DNA of 64,000 nucleotides from Silvibacterium dinghuense. GTDB lineage: Bacteria; Acidobacteriota; Terriglobia; Terriglobales; Acidobacteriaceae. The translations under genes and the position numbers were made by a program. The stretch covers positions 310,001 to 374,000 of the forward strand of contig NZ_SDMK01000004.1 of the NCBI RefSeq assembly GCF_004123295.1, given 5' to 3'. The notes under the pieces are model-generated. The model saw nothing but the letters and a program-made list of their open reading frames with translations, was not told the DNA's origin and ran no database searches. The stretch's first letter is position 1, and the number at the start of each line of letters is the position of its first letter. This document shows, one piece after another, positions 23,391-32,072 of this stretch.

Positions 23391-25493
23391 TCAGTGCGCG
23401 TGCATCGGAATCTCCATCACCGTGATGCTCGCATTCGGAAAGGTGTACGTGCCTCCGCTCCTGATTGCCTCGGTGTGCTTCACGCCGGAGATGCGATCGG
23501 GAGCGTACGCATTGTTCTCATCCAGAATGCCGTTGCCCTGAATCGTCGTGATCCCGGCCATCCCGCTCGCCTCTCCGATCGCGCTCAGATCGAGCGTGGC
23601 CTGCTCGGGACGCGTGAGGCTGCGATTGACGCAGAACAGGATCAGCTTCGACTGATCCTCCGACAGCGCCGCCACCACATCCAGATAAGGCGCGTGCGCC
23701 ACGTCCGGCAGCTGCACCAGCCCCTTTGCGATGCTGTATGTCGGCGAGTCATCCTGCACCCGGAGCAGGAAATGCGGCCCGGCCTGCGCGTAACTGCGCA
23801 GCACCCAGTAAGCCGGCGAGGGATACACCTGTCCACGCTTCTTCCAGATGCCGCCGAACTCCAGGATGCCCGTCATGTCGGCGATGGAAACCGTATCCGC
23901 GTGGCGCATCATGGTGTTGAGAAAACCGCCGGCAAAGATCGCTCCGCCGAGGTTGCTGTAGTTCGGCACGGTGTGGGAGTCCGTAATCATCAGCCACTCG
24001 GTGAATGCGAATTTCAGATCCGGCCGGTGCGCCGCGACGGCCTGCTGCCTCATCGCATCGATGCGGCCGGAGAGCCCCCACGGCACCGCGAGCATAGCCA
24101 TCGTGCGGAAATCGTCGGAGGCATTCGGAAGCAGCACGCCTTCGTTCACGATGAAATGGCTGGAGAGATACTCGAAATCCTTCGCATCGTCGGTGAGCAT
24201 CTGCGCGTTCCAGTCATGAAAGAGGCCGCCATCGCCGCCAGTGGCAATCAGGTGAGCCGCCGGATCGACACCGTGCACCGCTTCGCTATTGGCAGCGGTC
24301 AGCCGCGCGGCCTGCGCCGGCGCGGGATAGCCCACCTGGTAGCTTCCCCACAGTTCGTTGCCAAGCTCCCAGGTCAGTCCGCCCTTGCCGTCTCCCCAGT
24401 GAGCATTGACATAGCGCACCCACGCGGCTGCCTGATCCGTGCGGCCCGTGCCGAGATTGAGCGCGATCTGCGGCTGTGCATGAATGAGCGCACAGAAGCG
24501 CAGGAATTCATCGGTGCCGAAGGTGTTGTATTCCGGAATCCCCCATGCAAGGTTCAGCATGCTCACCCGCTTGTCGGCAGGCCCCACGCCGTCATGCCAG
24601 TCGTATGCGGATGTGAAGTTGCCTCCGAAGCGGACCAGCGGCGAGTGCAGCGCACGAGCAAGCGCAATCACCTCCGGGTCCATGCCGTCGACGGCGTCAT
24701 CCGGAAAGAGCGACACGTTATCGATCAGAACCCTGGAGTTGCCTTCGAGTGAGATCGCAAAATCCGCCGGCTCGAGCGAGGCGAGCGTATCCGGCTTGAG
24801 CGCCAGGTGAAATTCGTATGGGTTCCATCCTGCCGATGACGCGGTCAGCACAGTCTCGGCAAGCACCTCGGCCGGACGGGAGCTGCGGCGCAGCGAAAGC
24901 CTGACCTGCGCAGGGCCATCGATCCGCTTCAACCAGATGCTTCCGTGGTACTGGAGTTCGCGAGCGGCAGGCAGATAGACCTGCTCGCGTATGCCCACCT
25001 CTTTCTCCGGCAGCGGCATGAGGAGCATGGACTGCGCCGAGTTCGCCGCATCGCCGCGAATGGGCGCGTAGCGGCTGCCTTCCGCAAAATCGAGCGGCTT
25101 CCATGGCGTCGGCAGGCCGAGCGACGAAGCCGCACGCAGATCCGGGTCTGCATTCCACTGCTCTTCCAGATTTTCCGCCGACCACAAGCCCTCTTCGAAC
25201 GAAGGATTCACCACCACATCCGCCCAGAGGCCTCCGTAGGTGGAGTGGCCGATCGGTTCGAGAAAGCTGCTGAACAGGGTTGGGGCGATCTCCTGCGGCG
25301 TCTGCGGACGGCTGACGCGAATCGCGATGGGACGGCCCGCGGGCAGCGGAGCCGATTCCGACATCTGCGCGGAGCTGAGGGAAACAGCGAAGAGCGATGC
25401 GGACACAAGGGCGAGCAGGCTGTATGTACGGATCGGTGGCAAGCGCGTCCTACCTATCTGGCTGGCATGATCCCGCAGCGGCGGGTATTCCAT
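23391..25493 (-). CDS. Secreted GH51 alpha-L-arabinofuranosidase
   Basis: The 700-residue protein has a signal sequence (TYSLLALVSASLFAVSLSSAQ), a carbohydrate-binding-like beta domain, a TIM barrel and a C-terminal jelly-roll. The acid/base glutamate is in LTWELGNELWGSYQVGY and the nucleophile in LKFAFTEWLMITDSH, both typical of GH51. The enzyme releases terminal arabinofuranose from arabinan or arabinoxylan. Its size and internal barrel match the longer, secreted Acidobacteria/Bacteroidetes form. The ATG at 25493 has no clear ribosome site. It lies 63 bases downstream of the Oar-type receptor gene on the same strand, with a strong hairpin between them, so the two genes may be one transcript with attenuated expression of this gene. 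Confidence 0.88.
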   Translation of the reverse strand: MEYPPLRDHASQIGRTRLPPIRTYSLLALVSASLFAVSLSSAQMSESAPLPAGRPIAIRVSRPQTPQEIAPTLFSSFLEPIGHSTYGGLWADVVVNPSFEEGLWSAENLEEQWNADPDLRAASSLGLPTPWKPLDFAEGSRYAPIRGDAANSAQSMLLMPLPEKEVGIREQVYLPAARELQYHGSIWLKRIDGPAQVRLSLRRSSRPAEVLAETVLTASSAGWNPYEFHLALKPDTLASLEPADFAISLEGNSRVLIDNVSLFPDDAVDGMDPEVIALARALHSPLVRFGGNFTSAYDWHDGVGPADKRVSMLNLAWGIPEYNTFGTDEFLRFCALIHAQPQIALNLGTGRTDQAAAWVRYVNAHWGDGKGGLTWELGNELWGSYQVGYPAPAQAARLTAANSEAVHGVDPAAHLIATGGDGGLFHDWNAQMLTDDAKDFEYLSSHFIVNEGVLLPNASDDFRTMAMLAVPWGLSGRIDAMRQQAVAAHRPDLKFAFTEWLMITDSHTVPNYSNLGGAIFAGGFLNTMMRHADTVSIADMTGILEFGGIWKKRGQVYPSPAYWVLRSYAQAGPHFLLRVQDDSPTYSIAKGLVQLPDVAHAPYLDVVAALSEDQSKLILFCVNRSLTRPEQATLDLSAIGEASGMAGITTIQGNGILDENNAYAPDRISGVKHTEAIRSGGTYTFPNASITVMEIPMHAH

Positions 25494-25517
25494 CGCTACG
25501 CATGTTAAAAGAAGATG

Positions 25518-25549
25518 GCGCGCCCGGCGAGCGATACAGCCGGGCGCGC
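25518..25549 (-). promoter_or_regulatory. Intercistronic GC hairpin
   Basis: The arms gcgcgcccggc (25518-25528) and gccgggcgcgc (25539-25549) pair over 11 perfect bp with a 10-base loop. On the minus strand it is followed by catcttcttttaac, a weak T run. It could end the receptor transcript or stabilise its 3' end before the GH51 gene. Confidence 0.7.
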
Positions 25550-25556
25550 AGAGGCA

Positions 25557-28500
25557 TCAGAAGCGGAAGCGTCCCGTGAACTGAATGTTCCTCGGCGTGG
25601 TGAGCGTCGCAGTGGGCACGCCGAAGGAAGCATCCGTCGGATTCGTATCGGGCAGCGCAAAGGCGTGCCGGTTGAAGGCGTTCAGCAGCTCCGCCTTGAA
25701 CTCGAACGAGATGCCTTCGCGGATAGGCGTCGTCTTCAGAATGCTGATGTCTTCGTTGTAGTACTTCTGCGTCCGCACTTCACCGGTGTAGCGCCGTATG
25801 TTGCCGAAGGAGTAGGCCCCGCTGCCGCGCACCGCGGTGCTGTTCGGATCGATGAACGCAGCCGCATTGAAGTAGCTGCCGTCTGCCGCGACGAACGGAT
25901 TCAGATGCCCGGCACGATACGCCGCGCTGGCCAGCGACTGCGTAGGATCGCGCCGGTAGAAGATGTTGTTCTCCCAGCCGGGAATCGAAGTCGCGCAGCA
26001 GAAAGGAACCGGCTGCCCGCTCTGATAGCGCTGCACGGTTCCGATCTCCCATCCGCCCGCAACATAGCTCGCGAAGCCATGATTGAGATACGCCTTGTCG
26101 TGCCCGAAGGGCAGCTGGTACAGAGGCGCGATCACGAAGGTCTGCGGAATATCCTCGGCGCTGACGGATTTTTCTCCGTGCAGGTTATCGGGATTCTGCA
26201 CCTGGGGAACGCTCAGCCCTGCGCCGGGCACAGCGCTGTCCGCATTGGTGAAGTTCTTTTCCCAGGTGTAGGAAGCCTGCAGCGAAAGCCCGTTGCGATA
26301 GCGGCGGGTGAGCGAAACCAGCATCGCGTTATACGTGGACATGCCCACGTTCTGGAGGCAGCAGCCGGTATCGATGGCATCGTACTGCGCAAACGGACGG
26401 AGAGCACGCTGCACCGGAACATTGGCTCCCCACAGCGAGTAGAAGCCGGCGAAGGGCGGCGCGACGCCTGCCGTGTTCCCATTGAGATTGGCGCTCAACT
26501 CATCGCCGAGCGAGAACTCGCCGATGGAAATGTTGTTGATGTTCTGCAGCGTGGAGCGCAGGTTCTGCGCCTTGTTACCCAGATATCCGATCGTCAGGAT
26601 CAGGTCGGGAGCCAGCTGCTGCTCCACCTGCAGACTCCACTCATAAACGGCGGAAGGCTTACCGAACTGCTTTTCAATATAGTTATCCGTAACCGACTGC
26701 CCGTTGAAGATACCCGGGTCGAGGTCGGGCGGCTGCGCGTATGCGGGAAAGCCGGAGTCAGCCAGAAATGCCGGAGAGAAGCCATCGCTGCTGGTAAAGT
26801 TCGGCTGAATCTTGTAGCCGGCATACATGCCGTTGCCGTCATCGGCATACTGCAGCGGACCATACAGGATCGCGCCGCCGCCGCGAAACACCGTCTGCCC
26901 ATTCGCGAAGGGCGCGAAGGCAAATCCGAAGCGGGGCGCGATGTCCTTGTAATAGGTATCCGCCCAGCGCTTATTGCCGCTGTAGTTCGTGCCGAAGACC
27001 AGCGCACCGGGAACACCGTATTCCGGATCGTTCGCCGTCGGACTGAAATTCGAAGTGAAGTTATGCGCCGCCGTGCGCGGCACATCCACGTCCCAGCGCA
27101 GACCGATGTTGAGCGTCAACTTATCGTTGACCTTCAGATCGTCCTGGGCAAACAGCGCATAGTAGTGCGATGTCCAGCGCGGCTGCGTCGCCACTTCGCC
27201 GGTGTCGAAGCTGCCGCCCTCCACCTGTCCAAGAAAGAGGCTCGCCAGGCTGCTGCCATCGAGTTCGGAATTCGCGGGATCGGAAGCAGACTGCGCGCGG
27301 TCGAAGGTCAGCGCAGGCGTCGGATAGCTGAGCGGCGAGAACTGCTGGATGCGGTAGTCCACGCCGAACTTGAAGCTGTGGCGGCCCTTCTCCTTGCTCA
27401 CGCCGTCATTGAACCGGAAGCCGTTATCGATCCAGTCGTTGTTCAGCGTATTGCCAAGGCCGCGGTACTGGTCGCGGCTGTCAAAGCTGATGGTCGGAAA
27501 GTTAGTAGAGGCCGGAGAGTTGCCGATGCCGATCTGCTGCGCATAGTCGGTGTTGCCCAGCGTGGGATAGGCAAAGTTCGCGCTGTTGGAGCGGTTGAAA
27601 CCGAAGTTGAAATGGTTGAGAAGCGTGGGGCTGAGGACATAATCCCACCCGAAGCGTCCGAAGTGCGTCTCGAAGTTCTGCTGCCAGGTTGCGGAGTCTT
27701 CCGGATAAGGCAGATAAGGCGTTCCGCAGCAGGTGCGGAGATTGTCACGCGTCGAGTAGGAGGCGAAGAACTTATGCTTCGCCGAAGCATTCGCATCGAT
27801 GCGGATGGTGTACGTGGTGTTATTGATCGGGATCGCGCTCGAATAATAGTAGTTGTTATAGAGTCCAGAAGTCGTGGGCTTGGGGATGTAGTTCAGCAGG
27901 TTATTCGCAACCGCGCTGAAGCGGCCGGAAGGAATCACGTTGCCGGCAAATGCGGTGCGGCACGAGGTACCGTTCACCGTGGTTTGCGTAGCAGGATCGA
28001 AGATCTCACCCGGATAGACCGTCTGGCCGTCGCAGGGATTCGTACCCGTGCTGCCGCCGGTCGGCGGCGCGGCCGGATTGTAGAGATCGGTGAAGTCGCC
28101 GCCGCGCTCCAGCAGCGTGGGAACAGTGCTGATCTGCGTGCCGCCTACCGTCCTCGCAAGCTGCTCCCAGGCGAAGAAGAAGAACAGGCGATCCTTCCCG
28201 TTGTACAGGTGAGGAACGATCACCGGACCGCCCAGGCTCACGCCATAATCGTTCTGCTTGTCGTCGGGCCGCCGGTACAGGTCGCGGCAGGTCTCCGTAT
28301 CGCTTGCGCCGCTGCAGTTCGCAATCAGGTCGCCGTTGTTGAACCATGTGTTCGCATCCAGCGCTTCATTGCGGAAGATATCGAAGAACGTGCCGTGAAA
28401 GGTATTTGTGCCGCTCTTGGTGACAAATGTTTCGATGCCTCCACCGGAGCGCCCATACTCCGCCGCGGGAATGCCGGTGATAACGCGAAACTCTGCCAGC

Positions 28501-29183
28501 GCCTCGACCGACGGTGACTCCTCATCGAACGACGAGCCATTTTCGCTGCGCGTCTGGCTCGCGCCATCCAGCAGATCGTCATTCGCAAAGGACTGGCCGC
28601 CGGCAATCTTCAGCGTGTAGATGCCGTTGTTGCTGTTTGCCGTTCCCGGGCCGGTCGTACCGGGCAGAAGAAATTCAAAAGCCTCCGGAGAGCGCAGCGC
28701 GCCGACGCCGCCCAGCGCAAGCGGCAGCTGAACAATCTGCCGGGCCTCGACATTGCCGCCGACGTCAGAAGACTGCGTCTCGACGACAGGCGCGGACGCA
28801 TCCACATGCACCACGGAAGCCGTGCTGCCCGCCCGCAGCGTCAGGTTGAGCGCCGTCGTGCTGCCGATCACAATCTGCACGCCCTGCTGCACCTGCGTTG
28901 AAAATCCCTGCGCCGAAGCGGTGATGTCATAGCTGCCGATGCTGAGCTCGGAGAAGGTATAGGAGCCTTCGGGGCTGGAGACCGTTTCGCGCACGATGCC
29001 GGTATTGGTCTCGCGCGCGGTGATCTTCGCTCTCGGGATCGCAGCCCCCGTCTGATCGAGAATGCTCCCGGCCAGCGAGCCGCGCACCGATTGCGCGTAG
29101 GCCTCAGGAAGCCGCACATCGCAGCTCAAAAACAGAAAAGCTATGCCAGCAAGGAGAGTGACAATCCTGATGATCGTTCTCAT
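25557..29183 (-). CDS. Oar-like TonB-dependent outer membrane receptor
   Basis: The 1208-residue protein has a signal sequence and, at about residues 30-110, a carboxypeptidase-regulatory-like beta sandwich (SVRGSLAGSILDQTGAAIP). A plug-like region (about 140-330) and a long beta barrel ending in FTGRFRF, with the usual terminal aromatic, follow. This is the Oar-type family abundant in Acidobacteria, where it replaces SusC for import of oligosaccharides or peptides. A Ton box is not obvious. ATG 29183 is preferred over upstream codons because GGAGG lies 8 bases before it. Its place next to GH51, a two-component system and GH54 suggests import of arabino-oligosaccharides, which is inference. 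Confidence 0.88.
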   Translation of the reverse strand: MRTIIRIVTLLAGIAFLFLSCDVRLPEAYAQSVRGSLAGSILDQTGAAIPRAKITARETNTGIVRETVSSPEGSYTFSELSIGSYDITASAQGFSTQVQQGVQIVIGSTTALNLTLRAGSTASVVHVDASAPVVETQSSDVGGNVEARQIVQLPLALGGVGALRSPEAFEFLLPGTTGPGTANSNNGIYTLKIAGGQSFANDDLLDGASQTRSENGSSFDEESPSVEALAEFRVITGIPAAEYGRSGGGIETFVTKSGTNTFHGTFFDIFRNEALDANTWFNNGDLIANCSGASDTETCRDLYRRPDDKQNDYGVSLGGPVIVPHLYNGKDRLFFFFAWEQLARTVGGTQISTVPTLLERGGDFTDLYNPAAPPTGGSTGTNPCDGQTVYPGEIFDPATQTTVNGTSCRTAFAGNVIPSGRFSAVANNLLNYIPKPTTSGLYNNYYYSSAIPINNTTYTIRIDANASAKHKFFASYSTRDNLRTCCGTPYLPYPEDSATWQQNFETHFGRFGWDYVLSPTLLNHFNFGFNRSNSANFAYPTLGNTDYAQQIGIGNSPASTNFPTISFDSRDQYRGLGNTLNNDWIDNGFRFNDGVSKEKGRHSFKFGVDYRIQQFSPLSYPTPALTFDRAQSASDPANSELDGSSLASLFLGQVEGGSFDTGEVATQPRWTSHYYALFAQDDLKVNDKLTLNIGLRWDVDVPRTAAHNFTSNFSPTANDPEYGVPGALVFGTNYSGNKRWADTYYKDIAPRFGFAFAPFANGQTVFRGGGAILYGPLQYADDGNGMYAGYKIQPNFTSSDGFSPAFLADSGFPAYAQPPDLDPGIFNGQSVTDNYIEKQFGKPSAVYEWSLQVEQQLAPDLILTIGYLGNKAQNLRSTLQNINNISIGEFSLGDELSANLNGNTAGVAPPFAGFYSLWGANVPVQRALRPFAQYDAIDTGCCLQNVGMSTYNAMLVSLTRRYRNGLSLQASYTWEKNFTNADSAVPGAGLSVPQVQNPDNLHGEKSVSAEDIPQTFVIAPLYQLPFGHDKAYLNHGFASYVAGGWEIGTVQRYQSGQPVPFCCATSIPGWENNIFYRRDPTQSLASAAYRAGHLNPFVAADGSYFNAAAFIDPNSTAVRGSGAYSFGNIRRYTGEVRTQKYYNEDISILKTTPIREGISFEFKAELLNAFNRHAFALPDTNPTDASFGVPTATLTTPRNIQFTGRFRF

Positions 29184-29457
29184 GCGTGTACCGCCTCCAA
29201 AAGACTTTCCAATGCTTGTACAAAGGCCTCGCGCATGGCTTTTGCCTCGGCGCTCAGGCCAATCAAAATCTGGATAAAACAGGGCTAGGCTCCTGCAGCG
29301 AAGACAGTAAGTTTCTGCAGAAGGGAAAGGCAAGATGATGGATGGCCCAAACTCGTCTGGTACAAATGACCCACTTCCGAATCCACCCTGCAAACTTCCG
29401 CAGCAATCGCAGAGAAATCCTTATCGCCTCCTCGAATTTGCCGTACATTTTCTAGGT

Positions 29458-30096
29458 ATGTCTGGCCCCGCCGCTCTGATCCGGGTTCTCATCGTCGACG
29501 ATCATCCCGTCGTCCGCTTCGGTCTTCGCACCATGCTCGAAAGCGAATCCCGCATCTCCGTAACCGGCATGGTCGGCAGCGCGAGAGAAGCCGTGCGGGC
29601 GCTCACAGAAACACCGGCCGATGTGGTGCTGATGGACCTGCGCATGCCGGAGCTCGAAGGCTCGGAGGCCATCCTCGAGCTGAAGCGCACACAGCCCGAC
29701 GCACGCATCCTCGTGCTGACGAACTACGAGTCCGAAGAAGATATCCTCGGAGCGCTGCGCGCAGGCGCAACCGGCTATCTGCTCAAGAACACGCCGCAGG
29801 ATGAGATCGTGCGCGGCATCGAGATGGTCTTCGAAAACCGGCGCTATGTGCCGCCGTCGATCGCCGACCGCCTGATGGAAACGCTGGGACGCGAAGAGCT
29901 GACGCCGAGAGAGCTGGAAGTGCTGATGCTCGTCGCGCGCGGAATGACCAACAAGGAGATCGCGCAGGCGCTCTTCATCAGCGACAAGACCGCGAGAAAC
30001 CACGTGACCAACTGCCTGCTGAAGCTGAAGGCCAACGACCGCACAGAAGCGGTCACCACGGCCATCCGCCGCGGCATCATCCGGATTTCGGAGTAA
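29458..30096 (+). CDS. NarL/FixJ family response regulator
   Basis: The 212-residue protein has a receiver domain (VLIVDDHPVVRFGL; phospho-Asp in VVLMDLRMPEL; Lys in GYLLKNTP) and a LuxR-type helix-turn-helix (LTPRELEVLMLVARGMTNKEIAQALF, DKTARNHVTNCLLKL). It is a transcription activator type controlled by a HisKA_3 kinase. The kinase gene lies tail to tail 14 bases away. ATG 29458 is used because it starts just before the receiver. Its 5' side is divergent from the Oar receptor gene. NarL-type proteins bind paired heptamers, and a 7-2-7 inverted repeat lies before GH54. Confidence 0.92.
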   Translation: MSGPAALIRVLIVDDHPVVRFGLRTMLESESRISVTGMVGSAREAVRALTETPADVVLMDLRMPELEGSEAILELKRTQPDARILVLTNYESEEDILGALRAGATGYLLKNTPQDEIVRGIEMVFENRRYVPPSIADRLMETLGREELTPRELEVLMLVARGMTNKEIAQALFISDKTARNHVTNCLLKLKANDRTEAVTTAIRRGIIRISE

Positions 30097-30110
30097 CCAG
30101 AACCGTTCTC

Positions 30111-31676
30111 TTACGCCGTCGCGGAGCCGCTGAGTGAGGCCGAACCGCCGCTCCAGAGCCTCGAGAGCAGCGTCCTGTCCCAGCGCAGCGGATGCAATTC
30201 CACCACCACGCGCACCGCCGTGCCCTTTCCGATACGGCTCGAGATCTGCAGCGTACCGCGGACATCGCGAGCCCTCTTCAGCATGCCGAGAATGCCGAAT
30301 CCCTGCGATTGAGGACCGTAGTCAAAGCCCCTGCCATTGTCTTCAATCAGAACTTCCACGCGGCGCGGCTGATAGTGCACGGTGATATCCAGCTGGCTGA
30401 GGCCGGAATGTGTCAGGGCGTTGGCAATAGCCTCCTTGCCGATGTGCTGCAAGGCGTCGGCCACGCGAAGACTCAGCGGCTGCGGCGATCCCGTCGCATG
30501 AGGGACGACGAGAATGCCCTGCCCTGCAATCTTCCTGGCCGAGTCGGCCAGCACCTTGAGCAGATCTTCGCGGTCCGAAGCAGGACCCGCGCCGAGCATG
30601 GAGATCGTCTCGCTGGCCTCGGAATGACAACGCCGGATCAGCTGATACGTCACGCTCAGCTGATCCGCAAGATGCTGCGGCTCCGCCATGCCTCCGCGCA
30701 GCAGCGCGCTGCGAATGCCCTGGATGTGATACCCGAGTCCGGCGAAGTTCTGCGCCATGGTGTCGTGGATGTCATGCGCCAGGCGTTGTCGCTCCTGCAT
30801 GATCGTCTCCGACTTCCACTGCTGAAAGCGGTAATAGAGAAGCTGCAGCAGCAGCGCCAGCGCCAGCGTTCCGACAAACAGCTCCGCGATATGCCACGGC
30901 GTCCACCACGGCGGACCGGAGAGCACTACGGGCCGCTCCACCGATTCGGTGTTGCGTTGCAGTTCGAGATAGTCGCCCAGCGTGGCCGGCGAGATATGGA
31001 TATTTCTCCACGCGCCTGTCACATCGACCGCGCGAAGCCCGATGCGCCCGGTCTTCGCGCAGTTGCGCTCCTCGAACGCGACATACGCCTTCTGCAGCGT
31101 GCTGAGGTTCTGCACATAAGCGCCGATCCTGCAGCCATACGCAGTCACGCGCATCCGGTACCACTCATGCGCGCTGACTCCGCCCGGCAGAGGAACCGGT
31201 CTCGCCTCGACCCATCCGAAATTCGACCGGCCGATAATCAGCGTGCCGCCATCCAGCCTGAGTCCGACATAGTAGCCGTTGTAGGCATCGATGCCGTTCT
31301 CCTCATCCTGAGACCGGAGGATGAGCCCGATATCGCCGCGGTCGCTGTCGAAGCGGAGATCGGCGGTCAGCGTGTAGTTCGCCCAGAGCTTCGAACCCGT
31401 GACCAGCTTCGCTCCCCGGTCATCGGAGTGCTTGCTCTCGACGATGTTGTCCCCGAACTGCCAGTTCCCTCCGATCGCATGCCACTCCCCTTCTTGGCCT
31501 TTGGCCAGCTCATACGTGTGCACCGGGACCATGGCGCGGCGGCTGGAGGCAATCATCGCGCAGCCGGCAAGAGCCAGCCCGAGCGCGAGCACGATCGCGC
31601 CGAAGAGATGCGCCCGCGACGGCATCCAGCGGACGCCCGGCTGTACTTCCTTGAGATGCCTGCGATCGAACGCCAT
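30111..31676 (-). CDS. NarX-type sensor kinase with lectin-like ectodomain
   Basis: The 521-residue protein has a first membrane helix (24-43), an extracytoplasmic domain of about 180 residues (50-230), a second helix (about 262-282), then HisKA_3 with phospho-His304 in LAHDIHDTMAQ and an ATPase domain (EAIANALTHSG; IEDNGRGFDYG). The ectodomain looks like a LamG/concanavalin-type jelly roll: AYNGYYVGLRLDGGTLIIGR, NFGWVEARP, EWYRMRVTAYGCRIG, GRIGLRAVDVTGAWRNIHI. The same domain occurs twice in the adjacent divergent GH54 enzyme. The likely job is to sense the polysaccharide or oligosaccharide that the enzyme binds and to phosphorylate the response regulator that is convergent with it. ATG 31676 is chosen because it begins the cytoplasmic head before helix 1. 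Confidence 0.9.
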   Translation of the reverse strand: MAFDRRHLKEVQPGVRWMPSRAHLFGAIVLALGLALAGCAMIASSRRAMVPVHTYELAKGQEGEWHAIGGNWQFGDNIVESKHSDDRGAKLVTGSKLWANYTLTADLRFDSDRGDIGLILRSQDEENGIDAYNGYYVGLRLDGGTLIIGRSNFGWVEARPVPLPGGVSAHEWYRMRVTAYGCRIGAYVQNLSTLQKAYVAFEERNCAKTGRIGLRAVDVTGAWRNIHISPATLGDYLELQRNTESVERPVVLSGPPWWTPWHIAELFVGTLALALLLQLLYYRFQQWKSETIMQERQRLAHDIHDTMAQNFAGLGYHIQGIRSALLRGGMAEPQHLADQLSVTYQLIRRCHSEASETISMLGAGPASDREDLLKVLADSARKIAGQGILVVPHATGSPQPLSLRVADALQHIGKEAIANALTHSGLSQLDITVHYQPRRVEVLIEDNGRGFDYGPQSQGFGILGMLKRARDVRGTLQISSRIGKGTAVRVVVELHPLRWDRTLLSRLWSGGSASLSGSATA

Positions 31677-32072
31677 GACGTGTTCCAGCGAGGGATAACG
31701 GCAAACACTGTACACGGCGGCAGCCGCGCTTAGGAAGCCTTCCTTCTGCGCCCCACGTGTGCCCGCAGCGCCATCGGCCAAGCGCCTGACGCGGAGAAGG
31801 GTCATTCGGATCACTGCAAATTGGTGCACTTGCACCATTGCGGTGATTCGCCGGGTGCATCTAGCATGCGTCTGCTTCGCATAGCGATCGCCACCATGAG
31901 GCCTGGACCATGCCATGCATGGATTCCGCGCCCGAAGGGATGCATGACCCCTTTGCCCGCTCCAGGCGGGCGCTGCGCCGCTGCCGTGAAGCCTCCACAG
32001 CTCTTCGCTTCTCTCCGCTTCGCAACCCGTTCGCCAGAACTGCACCAGCCTGCACTAAGGAGAAAGAGACGT
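31677..32072. promoter_or_regulatory. Divergent promoter region, kinase and GH54
   Basis: This 396-base spacer carries the promoters of the kinase (minus) and GH54 (plus). It contains the 7-2-7 palindrome at 31822-31837 and a purine-rich ribosome site for GH54 (aaggagaaagagac, 32057-32070). The large open frames across it on both strands are low quality and are not called. Confidence 0.6.
31822..31837. promoter_or_regulatory. 7-2-7 inverted repeat, candidate response-regulator site
   Basis: The sequence tggtgca-ct-tgcacca is a perfect inverted repeat of two heptamers with a 2-base centre. That spacing is the one known for NarL-family regulators. It lies about 146 bases before the kinase start and 235 bases before the GH54 start. 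I did not find the same heptamers before the receptor or GH51 genes. Confidence 0.45.

Noticed and set aside
25515-28517. A 1000-codon open frame antisense to the Oar receptor gene
   Set aside because: It mirrors codon positions of the receptor, is rich in Arg and Ala without domains, and has no ribosome site. GC-rich genes give such frames.
29214-29224. Palindrome cttgtacaaag upstream of the Oar receptor as a second response-regulator site
   Set aside because: It does not share the TGGTGCA heptamer and has a different centre.
31677-32045. In-frame N-terminal extension of the kinase
   Set aside because: It is unlike any domain, and ATG 31676 leads directly into a normal cytoplasmic head and membrane helix.
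31821-32072. In-frame extension upstream of the GH54 gene
   Set aside because: The signal sequence and ribosome site at 32057-32073 define the start, and the extension covers the palindrome and promoter DNA.
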